This document shows positions 8,542-16,016 of a stretch of DNA of 27,691 bases, one piece after another. Position 1 is the stretch's first letter, and each line of letters begins with the position of its first letter. Below the pieces are notes generated by a model. That model saw nothing but the letters and a program-made list of their open reading frames with translations. It did no database searches and had not been told where the DNA came from. The DNA comes from CAYYTU01 sp964474655 (GTDB lineage: Bacteria > Chloroflexota > Anaerolineae > B4-G1): assembly GCA_964474655.1 (NCBI GenBank), contig CAYYTU010000041.1:1-27691 (forward strand). The letters run 5' to 3'. The translations under genes were made by a program, and so were the position numbers.

Positions 8542-10572
8542 TTATCTCGCCAACCGGGGGTTACCCATCGCCTTGGCTCGTATTCGGTACGTGTCTAAGC
8601 CCTCGGTCGTCTCGTCCACGACCACCTCTGGATTATCGGCGCCGGAGCGCAGAGCAGCGCCATGTGCTTTTTCTCGGGCCAGATCGCGTGCGTAGGTCAA
8701 AGCCTCGTCCAGCTCTTCATCCTCAAAATCCTTGCGCTCTTCGCTCGTCTGCACGTAGTAGCCCATTACCTCCAGGCCAGATCGAGAAACGCGCGGATAG
8801 ACCAACACCTCAACGACCACCATCACGCTACCCGCGACAGCACCCATCGCGTTCGCCACTTCATGATGCTCCGGCAGAACCAATTCCGTGTGCAAGGCCT
8901 CGGCCACGTCCTCCAGGAAAAAACTGGCTGGCGCACCGATACCGACGATCGGCTCACGCAACCGGAACCTGGTCTCCAGATGCGGATGGAGATCGTAGAG
9001 GCTGTTGTAGAAGAACCAGCGGCCAATATCGTCCTCCCCCTCGGGTATTTGGCTCTCGGGTGGCTTCAAGCTCTGTTTGCTGAGAAAGGTGATAACAGCA
9101 TGAGTTATCATCTCAGCCGCCTGGCGCCAAACTTGCTCGCGCACCTCGTCCAAATCACGGAACTGATGATGCGAGAAGATTCCCAACGCCAAAGAAGCCA
9201 CTTCGACGTCCCAGGGCGTATACTGCCCCTCGACGTGGAGCAGATCAGTCGGCGTAAGGCCGGCCTTCCCTATTACCTCCTGACGGCTCAGCTCCTCGAC
9301 CCCAATCTGCGCCACGTGTAACACGTCCAGATGATCCACGATCTCCGGCACCGGCTTGGGGCCATCCCGCAAAAATTCGATCAGCTTCTGCGCCTGGGCC
9401 GTCCCCAACATACTCTCGTCCCGTGGCTCGCGGAGTAAGAACCAGTATTCGAGCCATTCTGGACTGGCCTCGGCCCACGCCCGCCGTGACAAGGCTTTGA
9501 TGCGACGCTTGACCGAGCTATGTTGTGACGCCAGATAGGCCAATGGCACCACACGCTCCGGACCTAACTTAATCCGTTCATCATGACCCAGGGTGATGTG
9601 GCTATCGCCGCCCAGAGCGACGGAAAGGAGGTCGGCCGCGCTGACCGCTGTCTCATAATCACCCACCGTGGCACCTTCTTCACTGACCGAGACCTGACCA
9701 TCGTCGATGAGCGCGAGATCAGTCGTCGTACCCCCCACGTCCAACACCAGCGCATCATCGAGGCCAGACAGGAAACGCCCACCAATCGCACTGGCAGCTG
9801 GGCCGGAATGGATGGTCTCCACCGGCGTGCGTGAAGCAAACTCATCACTCATCAGCGTGCCATCGCCCCGCACCATCATCAAAGGAGCATCAATCTCTCG
9901 GCTCTCCATCGCCCGCCGCACAGCAATCACAAAGTCCTGCAACACCGCCAACAGAGAAGCGTTAAGAGCGGCAGTAGTAGCTCGTTCCACCGAGCCCAGC
10001 TTGGTCGAAAGTTGATGCCCCAGCACAATAGGCAGGTCACAAACCCTGGACACAGCCTCAAACACCCGATTCTCGTGCTCCGGATTGAGCGGACTGAAAT
10101 AGCTGGAGACAGCGATAGCGTCCACGTTCTTCTTGACCTCGTTGACTTTGGCCAGAATGGACGTCAGATTCAGATCCTCTTTCTCCCGACCATAGAGATC
10201 ATGCCCGCCTTTGAAGTAATAATAATTCGGCGTAGCGAAACGATTGCTCATATGGAAGGAGGAGATCAAATCGGGATCATACCCGATCAACAACAACGCC
10301 ACTCGCTTCCCCTTCCCTTCTGCGATGGCATTGGTCGCCAGCGTCGTGGAGACTGAGACCATCTTAACAAGCGAAGGATCCTCAATCTGGATATGCTCAA
10401 TCACCCGCCCTATACCGATTGTAAAATCGCGCTTGGTGGTCAAGCTTTTATGCGTAGCCAACACCTTGCGCGTCTCATACTCCAGCAGCACACCATCCGT
10501 GTACGTGCCGCCAGTGTCTATACCCAAAACCAAACTGCGAGTTCTATTATCCTTATCCAAATCGAGCCTCAC
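8542..10572 (-). CDS. HyuA-like hydantoinase/oxoprolinase-family ASKHA ATPase (copy 2)
   Basis: The product is 676 aa, starting at a GTG at 10572; no ATG lies near the N-terminus. GIDTGGTYTDG (17-27), STTLATNAI, a GDGTLMS segment, SGPAASAIGG and VLDVGGTTTDLAL (about 285) give both ATP-binding loops of the HyuA fold. As in copy 1, ALGGDSH replaces the usual GAGGGS, and the middle insertion ends GLTPTDLLHVEG. The two copies are clear paralogues but far from identical. The gene directly follows MttB-1 after a structured 176-nt gap. No HyuB partner is present. An ATPase acting on the adjacent corrinoid proteins is the context-based guess; a lactam or hydantoin-type amidohydrolase is the family-based one. 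Confidence 0.8.
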   Translation of the reverse strand: MRLDLDKDNRTRSLVLGIDTGGTYTDGVLLEYETRKVLATHKSLTTKRDFTIGIGRVIEHIQIEDPSLVKMVSVSTTLATNAIAEGKGKRVALLLIGYDPDLISSFHMSNRFATPNYYYFKGGHDLYGREKEDLNLTSILAKVNEVKKNVDAIAVSSYFSPLNPEHENRVFEAVSRVCDLPIVLGHQLSTKLGSVERATTAALNASLLAVLQDFVIAVRRAMESREIDAPLMMVRGDGTLMSDEFASRTPVETIHSGPAASAIGGRFLSGLDDALVLDVGGTTTDLALIDDGQVSVSEEGATVGDYETAVSAADLLSVALGGDSHITLGHDERIKLGPERVVPLAYLASQHSSVKRRIKALSRRAWAEASPEWLEYWFLLREPRDESMLGTAQAQKLIEFLRDGPKPVPEIVDHLDVLHVAQIGVEELSRQEVIGKAGLTPTDLLHVEGQYTPWDVEVASLALGIFSHHQFRDLDEVREQVWRQAAEMITHAVITFLSKQSLKPPESQIPEGEDDIGRWFFYNSLYDLHPHLETRFRLREPIVGIGAPASFFLEDVAEALHTELVLPEHHEVANAMGAVAGSVMVVVEVLVYPRVSRSGLEVMGYYVQTSEERKDFEDEELDEALTYARDLAREKAHGAALRSGADNPEVVVDETTEGLDTYRIRAKAMGNPRLAR

Positions 10573-10585
10573 CTAACCCATAACA

Positions 10586-10611
10586 GCCCCTCTCCTGGGA
10601 GGGAGAGGGGC
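10586..10611 (-). promoter_or_regulatory. 10-bp hairpin enclosing the ribosome-site region of HyuA-like copy 2
   Basis: GCCCCTCTCC (10586-10595) and GGAGAGGGGC (10602-10611) are exact inverted repeats with a 6-nt loop. On the mRNA the purine-rich arm GGAGAGGGGC ends 13 nt before the GTG start. It also lies 4 nt before a two-codon ATG-GGT-TAG frame. The only Shine-Dalgarno-like bases are therefore paired, which suggests translational control, though a weak terminator is also possible. Confidence 0.5.
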
Positions 10612-10632
10612 ACTAGATCGATTTGATTGAGG

Positions 10633-10720
10633 CCTTGCGGAGATCGCCGTCGAACCAAGCTGTTACTTGCTGGCCCCAACGGCAGTCAACGATGTGAGGA
10701 TAGTCGCAATCTCCGCAAGG
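10633..10720. repeat. Perfect 12-bp inverted repeat in the MttB-1/HyuA gap
   Basis: CCTTGCGGAGAT (10633-10644) and ATCTCCGCAAGG (10709-10720) are exact reverse complements, 64 nt apart. They could form the base of a large RNA stem between MttB-1 and HyuA-like copy 2. Its role is unknown. Confidence 0.7.
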
Positions 10721-10725
10721 ATGAC

Positions 10726-10747
10726 ACAGTCAACAGACGGTGACTGT
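10726..10747 (-). terminator. Hairpin directly after the MttB-1 stop codon
   Basis: ACAGTCA (10726-10732) and TGACTGT (10741-10747) pair perfectly around an 8-nt loop, one base beyond the MttB-1 TAG. There is no U tract, so it is more likely an RNA 3'-end stabiliser or attenuator than a strong terminator. Confidence 0.4.
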
Positions 10748-10748
10748 C

Positions 10749-12251
10749 CTACACAAACATATCGAAGTCAAGCTCCTCATCCTTGTGCCGCTCGTCGGAC
10801 AGCTCACAGATGTGGCGCAGTTCTTCAAACATGGCCTCGTCCATCAGCGGTTCAGTGTCGGCCTCCAGGATCTCGATCACACGCTCGTGGACGCGATCGC
10901 CGAAGGTCTTGCTGCCCGTCAGATCCCAGTTCTCCCAGTTCTGGCGATCGGTCAACGGACCCTGCCAGATCAGGTCCTTGAAGCGCTCATAGGTGTGATC
11001 GTGTTCAAGGAAGTGACCACCGGGGCCAACGTCTTCCATCACGTCCAACGCCAGCGTCTCATCGTTGACGGGCACGCCGCGCAGGATGCGCTTCACCCGA
11101 TCGATGATCTCGTTCGAGGCCACCAGCATCTCCGGCGAACTGGTCAGGCCCTGCTCCAGGTAGCCGACGTCGTGGATCATATTGCCGCCGATCAGCGCCG
11201 AGGTGGCGATGTTGAACGACGCCTCCATCGCCGCTTGCTCGTCGAACATCTTGGCATCGGAGCAGCCGGCCGTCTCGTATTCCGGCACCCCCAACCACTT
11301 GGTAATCTGGGTATAAGCCGCGCTAAGCAGCGCCATCTCCGGCGAACCATAGCAGTAAACCGTGGTCCGCATGTCCATGTTGGACATCAGGCCGCCAATG
11401 ATCATCGGCGCCCCCGGCTTGCGCAGCTGGCTGAGGACGATGCCGAACAAGCTCTCGGTGAGCGCCTGCACCGCCGTTCCCGCCAGCGTGCACGGTGACG
11501 TCGCTCCGGCCAAGGGGCAAGGCGTGTAGACGAAGGGGATGCCGTTGTCGGCGGCGAAGAGGAGCTTCTGAATCACCTCCACCGAGTGGCTCAAAGGCGA
11601 TACCGGCTCGATGTAGAGGGAGAAGCAAGGCCCCTTCTTGAACTCTTCCTCGCCTCCAACCCGAATGTGTGCCATCTCGAGCTGATCCCGCAGGCCGTCC
11701 AGGTCGACGGCGGTGATATTGATCGGCTTGGTGGTCCCTTCCAGCATAGCCAGGTACTGCCAGCGATCGTAAGTGCCAACGTTGACGTCCTGAACGATGC
11801 CCAGTGACATATGGAAGTCGATGTTGGGCAACGCCTGCGCTATCTTAGCCAGGTTCTTGACGTCTTCATAGGTAGCGCGCCGACGCTCGCCGGTGTAGGG
11901 ATCCCAAGTATAGGGCGTATCGGAGCCAGCGCCAAAGTAGATCTGGTCTTTATAGAGCTCCATGCGATGCTCGCGATCGGGCCCGACGACCACGACCTTC
12001 CGAGGGAGGGTGGAAAGCGCTTTGTCCACCATCCACGGGGGGATCTTGACCAGACTGCTGTCCTCGGTGGTATCCTCCACGATGGCGCCGCCAGAGTGAG
12101 CGAGTTCGACGCCCTCCTCCGCGTACACCCGGACGCCCGTCTCATACAAGACCCGTAGGGCCGAGTAATAAATCGCCTCGATCTCCTCCTCGGTAAGCAC
12201 CTCAAAGGTAGGCGTGGCGTTCACGGTGTAATTGGTCTTCTTTACTTGCAT
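10749..12251 (-). CDS. MttB-family corrinoid-dependent methyltransferase (MttB-1)
   Basis: The product is 500 aa. The start at 12251 is set by AGGAG 8 nt upstream; an in-frame TTG lies two codons earlier. It belongs to the trimethylamine methyltransferase superfamily (PF06253, COG5598). Visible landmarks are an N-terminal EVLTEEEIEAIYYSALRVL helix, ALPNIDFHMSLG, the barrel segment TPCPLAGATSP, SNMDMRTTVYCYGSPE, and AGCSDAKMFDEQAAMEAS. No in-frame UAG interrupts the gene, so it is a non-pyrrolysine member. Characterised members of that type (MtgB, MtpB, MtcB, MtyB) demethylate betaine-like quaternary amines onto a corrinoid protein. It is paired with corrinoid protein 1 immediately upstream. 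The methyl donor cannot be named from sequence. Confidence 0.92.
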   Translation of the reverse strand: MQVKKTNYTVNATPTFEVLTEEEIEAIYYSALRVLYETGVRVYAEEGVELAHSGGAIVEDTTEDSSLVKIPPWMVDKALSTLPRKVVVVGPDREHRMELYKDQIYFGAGSDTPYTWDPYTGERRRATYEDVKNLAKIAQALPNIDFHMSLGIVQDVNVGTYDRWQYLAMLEGTTKPINITAVDLDGLRDQLEMAHIRVGGEEEFKKGPCFSLYIEPVSPLSHSVEVIQKLLFAADNGIPFVYTPCPLAGATSPCTLAGTAVQALTESLFGIVLSQLRKPGAPMIIGGLMSNMDMRTTVYCYGSPEMALLSAAYTQITKWLGVPEYETAGCSDAKMFDEQAAMEASFNIATSALIGGNMIHDVGYLEQGLTSSPEMLVASNEIIDRVKRILRGVPVNDETLALDVMEDVGPGGHFLEHDHTYERFKDLIWQGPLTDRQNWENWDLTGSKTFGDRVHERVIEILEADTEPLMDEAMFEELRHICELSDERHKDEELDFDMFV

Positions 12252-12290
12252 GGACAAATCTCCTGTATCTGAAACTTGGCGTTAGAGAAC

Positions 12291-12929
12291 CTACGCGCCA
12301 ACGAATGACTTGGCGAGATCGGCAGCGGAAGGCGCGTTGGATCCGTAGCCATCAGCCCCGATGCGGTCAGCGAACGCCTCATCGACCGGCGCGCCACCAA
12401 CCATAATCTTGATCTGATCGCGCAGACCGGCCTCCTCAATGGCCTTGATGGTGTGACCCATCGCGCGCATCGTAGTGGTCAGCAGAGCCGACATACCCAC
12501 GATTTCCGGCTGATGTTCCTTGATGGCCTCAATGAAGGCCTCAGGGGGCTGATCGAAGCCGATGTTGACGACCTCAAAGCCGGCCCCCTCACACATCATC
12601 CCGACCAGGTTCTTGCCGATGTCGTGCAGGTCACCCTCGACGGTGCCCAAAACAATCGTGCCCAGGGTTTCCGCTCCGCTCTCCACCAGCAACGGACGCA
12701 GGATCTTCATACCGGCGTGCATCGCTTCGGCGGACATCAAGACCTCAGGGACGAACATATCACCGCGCTTGAAGCGAACGCCCACCTCGTCCATTCCCAC
12801 GATCAAGCCCCCGTCCAGAACCTCCTTGGGGGTCATGCCTTCATCCAGGGCCTCGTGCACCAGATCGGGAATATCCTCACTGGCCCCTTCCAAAACCTTC
12901 GTCGCCATCTTTTCCAAAAGTGCGCTCAT
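12291..12929 (-). CDS. Corrinoid (B12-binding) methyl-carrier protein (corrinoid protein 1)
   Basis: The product is 212 aa with AAGGAG 9 nt upstream of the ATG. Residues about 1-85 are the helical cap domain (DEGMTPKEVLDGGLIVGM, FVPEVLMSAEAM). Residues about 88-212 are the Rossmann-like B12-binding domain, with the GDLHDIGKN motif (H102 the expected lower cobalt ligand), GMSALLTTTM and VGGAPV. Proteins of this MtbC/MttC/MtgC type carry the methyl group from an MttB enzyme to a second methyltransferase. It is located 39 nt before MttB-1 and 46 nt after MttB-2. It closely resembles corrinoid protein 2, with the long shared block around GKNLVGMMCEGAGFEV. Confidence 0.96.
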   Translation of the reverse strand: MSALLEKMATKVLEGASEDIPDLVHEALDEGMTPKEVLDGGLIVGMDEVGVRFKRGDMFVPEVLMSAEAMHAGMKILRPLLVESGAETLGTIVLGTVEGDLHDIGKNLVGMMCEGAGFEVVNIGFDQPPEAFIEAIKEHQPEIVGMSALLTTTMRAMGHTIKAIEEAGLRDQIKIMVGGAPVDEAFADRIGADGYGSNAPSAADLAKSFVGA

Positions 12930-12975
12930 TATCGTTTACTCCTTATCCTTATCCTAGTCCTCAGGTCTTCTTAAG

Positions 12976-14463
12976 CTAGTCAGCGATCTCGCGATCCTGC
13001 CACCAATCCTGCTGCACGCGATCCTCAGCCGCTTCCAGGACGTCCTGAATGACGTCTTCCGTCTCCGGCTTGACCGGTGAAGCCTCGTGGGTCGCGAGGA
13101 TATCCCGTACCCGCGCAACGGTTCGATCTTCCATCGTCTTGCGGCCCATCATGTCCCATTCCTCGAAGTTCCGGCGGTCGCATAGGTTGGGATACCAGAA
13201 CTCGTTCTTGTAGTAGCGGCGGGTGTGCGGCTCGCGCAGGTAGTGCCCATTGGGGCCTACGTCATTGATGACGTCCACGGCCAGCGTGTCTTCGTTGACC
13301 TCAATGCCGCGGGTGATGCGGCGCGCGTAGCCGATAGCCTCATCCATAGCCGCCAGCTGGAAGACCGAGCCGGTCATCGCGCTCTCGGTATAACCCACGT
13401 CGTGACAGAGATCGCCGCCCGTCAGTGCGGAGAAGTAGACGGACATCGAGCCCTCGATCATCGCCTGCTCGTCGAAGGTCTTGGAGTCCGTGCAGCCGCC
13501 CGTCTGCCACAGCGGTAGGCCCACGTAGTGCGCGAGCTCGGTGAGCCCGGCCATCATCAGCGGCAGCTCCGGCGCGCCGTAAGCCAAGATCATCGAGTTC
13601 ATATCCATCACCGAGTAGACACCGCCCATGAAGAAGGGTAGCCCCGGCTGAATCGCCTGGGCGATGGTCAAGCCCATCCAGGACTCGGCTGCGCCCTGAG
13701 TGATGATACCAGCGGGCGTCACCGGCGCCGTGCCACCAGCGATGGGGCAGGGGGTGAAGACCAAGGGGATGCGATGCTTCGCCGCAAACACCAGCTTGTC
13801 CAGCGCCTCGAAAGTGCTGACCAGCGGGGACAGCGGCTCGCAGTAGTGAACGTAGTTCGGGCGCTGCTCGAAGGCTTTCTGACCGCCGGCTTCGGCGACG
13901 GCGATCTTGTGGATGCCTTCGGAATCGTACTTATCGAACGACCAGGCCACGATGGGCTTACTGGTGTGCGTGAACATCTCGGCGAACTCATAGAGTGCGC
14001 TCAAGTCCGCGTGCACGTCGTCGACGGAGCCCAGCGACTCGCAGAAGTCGATGTTGGGCAGCGCATCCACCACGGTCGCCACCTTGGAAACGTCGTCCTT
14101 GATGTAAGGACGGCGCTCCATAGTTTCCACGTCGATGAAGTTGGGGCACGTGGGACCAGGCCCAAAGTGCGCCCGCCCCGGTCCAATATTGATGTTGTGC
14201 TCGGGGTTGCCGTCGCGAGCGTACAGGGTGAAGCTGCGTGGGGCTTTGCTCAGCGACTCCTTGACCAGCCAGGAAGGAATGCGGACGCGCTTCCCATCCA
14301 CCCAAGCTCCCGCCTCCTCTAGAATCTGGCGAGACTCCTCGTGATGCACCTCAAGGCCGGTATGTTCCAACACGTGAAGCACACCCAGGAAGAGCTCCTG
14401 GAGCTGATCATCGGTGAGCATATCAAAACGCACACCTGAGTTAACTTGGTAGTTTGTCCTCAT
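12976..14463 (-). CDS. MttB-family corrinoid-dependent methyltransferase (MttB-2)
   Basis: The product is 495 aa with AAAGGAG 9 nt upstream of the ATG. It is similar along its length to MttB-1: DALPNIDFCESLGSVDD, TPCPIAGGTAPVTPAG, YSVMDMNSMILAYGAPE, GGCTDSKTFDEQAMIEGS and DVGPNGHYLREPHTRR. Like MttB-1 it has no internal UAG, so it lacks pyrrolysine. The gene forms a module with corrinoid protein 2 located 75 nt upstream, and this module is followed by the corrinoid 1/MttB-1 module. That pattern suggests duplication of a carrier-plus-methyltransferase unit, followed by divergence toward another methylated substrate. The substrate is unknown. Confidence 0.92.
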   Translation of the reverse strand: MRTNYQVNSGVRFDMLTDDQLQELFLGVLHVLEHTGLEVHHEESRQILEEAGAWVDGKRVRIPSWLVKESLSKAPRSFTLYARDGNPEHNINIGPGRAHFGPGPTCPNFIDVETMERRPYIKDDVSKVATVVDALPNIDFCESLGSVDDVHADLSALYEFAEMFTHTSKPIVAWSFDKYDSEGIHKIAVAEAGGQKAFEQRPNYVHYCEPLSPLVSTFEALDKLVFAAKHRIPLVFTPCPIAGGTAPVTPAGIITQGAAESWMGLTIAQAIQPGLPFFMGGVYSVMDMNSMILAYGAPELPLMMAGLTELAHYVGLPLWQTGGCTDSKTFDEQAMIEGSMSVYFSALTGGDLCHDVGYTESAMTGSVFQLAAMDEAIGYARRITRGIEVNEDTLAVDVINDVGPNGHYLREPHTRRYYKNEFWYPNLCDRRNFEEWDMMGRKTMEDRTVARVRDILATHEASPVKPETEDVIQDVLEAAEDRVQQDWWQDREIAD

Positions 14464-14538
14464 TTAGAAGGTCTCCTTTAGTCACATCTCTAGACTAGTG
14501 AGCAGTTCTTCGCAATAGTCTGTCGGTTCGATAGGCGG

Positions 14539-15180
14539 TTAGGCCGCGCCAACAAACTCCTTGGCCAAATCAGAAGCCGAAGCAGCATTCGCAGCGTAGC
14601 CATCGGCGCCAATCTCGTCGGCAAACCGGTTGGTCACCGGGGCACCGCCGATCATCACTTTCACCTGATCGCGCAATCCAGCCTCTTCGAGCGCTTTGAT
14701 GGTATCGCCCATCGCGCGCATCGTGGTGGTCAGCAAGGCCGACATCCCCACCACGTCCGGCTCGAAGTCCTTGATCGCATCAAGGAACTCGTCGGGTTCA
14801 ACGTCGACGCCCAGGTCTTTGACCTCAAAACCGGCGCCCTCGCACATCATCCCGACCAAGTTCTTGCCGATGTCATGCAAGTCGCCCTTGACTGTACCCA
14901 AGAGCACCTTGCCGACCGTCTCGGCTCCACTCGCAACCAGCAGAGGGTTGAGCTGGACCATCGACTTCTTCATCGCTTTGGCCGAGCGCAGCACCTCTGG
15001 CACGAACATGTTGCCGGCCTTGAACTCCACACCAACGTGGTTCATACCGACCATCAGACCATCATTGAGGATCGTTTCAGCATCCAGGCCCTCATCCAAG
15101 GCATCCTCGGTAAGGCCCTCCATCGCATCCACCTTGCCCTCAATAACGGCTGCAGCTAATTGTTCCAACACATCACTCAT
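14539..15180 (-). CDS. Corrinoid (B12-binding) methyl-carrier protein (corrinoid protein 2)
   Basis: The product is 213 aa with AGGAGG 9 nt upstream of the ATG. It has the same two-domain layout as corrinoid protein 1: a helical cap (DEGLDAETILNDGLMVGM) and a B12-binding fold with GDLHDIGKN (H102), GMSALLTTTM and IGGAPV. The cobalt-binding residues are intact. It is the first gene of the corrinoid 2-MttB-2 pair and follows the CBS-ACT gene after a 158-nt gap, large enough to hold its own promoter or processing site. It should accept methyl groups from MttB-2 and perhaps from MttB-3, which has no carrier directly beside it. Confidence 0.96.
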   Translation of the reverse strand: MSDVLEQLAAAVIEGKVDAMEGLTEDALDEGLDAETILNDGLMVGMNHVGVEFKAGNMFVPEVLRSAKAMKKSMVQLNPLLVASGAETVGKVLLGTVKGDLHDIGKNLVGMMCEGAGFEVKDLGVDVEPDEFLDAIKDFEPDVVGMSALLTTTMRAMGDTIKALEEAGLRDQVKVMIGGAPVTNRFADEIGADGYAANAASASDLAKEFVGAA

Positions 15181-15338
15181 TTCGTTTTGCCTCCTAAGAT
15201 ACGTTAATTAACCACTAAACTTGATCGCCCTTCAACGCGGGCAAGTACATAGTAAACGCCTGAAAGCGCACTCGACCGCTTGACAGTTCTCTTCACGCTA
15301 TCTAATCGATATGCATCCCTCCTGTGCTTATGATGGTG

Positions 15339-15983
15339 TTAAATAACTCGAACATCAAGGACCTCTACAACGAGAGGTTTGACCACTTCCAACAGGCTAT
15401 CCTTATCGATCTCCGTCACCTTGAGCGTACAGCCCCAGTTCGAAGGTTCGGTGCCCTCGAAGACGTTTAAGGCCAATATCAAGCCGCCGGCATCGGTGAT
15501 GTGCGTGGCAATTTCGGCCAACGAGCCCTTGAAGTAAGGCGCCAGTACCGTCAGACGGACACCGCGCTCGTGCCCACCGAAGAGCTCCAGGAAGGCCCTG
15601 AAGAGATCGGACTCGGTAATCACCCCCACGACCTCATCCCCGCGCATCACGGGCATGCCGCCAAACTTATTATCGGCCATTATGCGGGCCGCTTCCTCCA
15701 ACGGCGTGTCCTCCGTGACGGTCACGACCTCCTTCGTCATTGTCTCATCGACCGTCACCTGCGACATCAGGTAAGTGACCTCCCACATACTGAGGGAAGT
15801 CACCGACGAGGGCGAAGCGTACAATAGGTCATCACGCGTGACGATACCAACGAGTTTACCCTTCTTGTTCACGACCGGGAAACGCCGGATGTTCTCTTTC
15901 CGCATCCACTCCAACGCCTCTGCAACCGGAAGATCAGGTTTAACGGTAATTGGATTCTTGGTCATCCTGTTACTGACTAACAT
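15339..15983 (-). CDS. Two-CBS-domain protein with C-terminal ACT-like domain
   Basis: The product is 214 aa with AAGGAGG 5 nt upstream of the ATG. A CBS pair occupies about residues 1-135 (NRMTKNPITVKPDLPVAEAL with RRFPVVNKKGKLVGIVTRDDLL, then ETMTKEVVTVTEDTPLEEAA with GMPVMRGDEVVGVITESDL). The last 75 residues (VRLTVLAPYFKGSLAEIATHITDAGG) resemble an ACT domain. This is an AcuB-like layout. CBS pairs bind adenosine compounds such as AMP, ATP or SAM, and ACT domains often bind amino acids. It is a cytoplasmic sensor without a recognisable catalytic domain, placed between MttB-3 and corrinoid protein 2. It may adjust the methyl-transfer enzymes to energy, SAM or amino-acid level; that is inference. 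Confidence 0.88.
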   Translation of the reverse strand: MLVSNRMTKNPITVKPDLPVAEALEWMRKENIRRFPVVNKKGKLVGIVTRDDLLYASPSSVTSLSMWEVTYLMSQVTVDETMTKEVVTVTEDTPLEEAARIMADNKFGGMPVMRGDEVVGVITESDLFRAFLELFGGHERGVRLTVLAPYFKGSLAEIATHITDAGGLILALNVFEGTEPSNWGCTLKVTEIDKDSLLEVVKPLVVEVLDVRVI

Positions 15984-16016
15984 CTAGGCCTCCTTATAAA
16001 TGCATCTCCTTAAAGA

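Noticed and set aside
15280..15306. Plus-strand TTGACA with TCTAAT between the CBS-ACT and corrinoid 2 genes
   Set aside because: The spacing is only 15 bp and no plus-strand gene follows. It would only make antisense RNA, for which there is no other sign.
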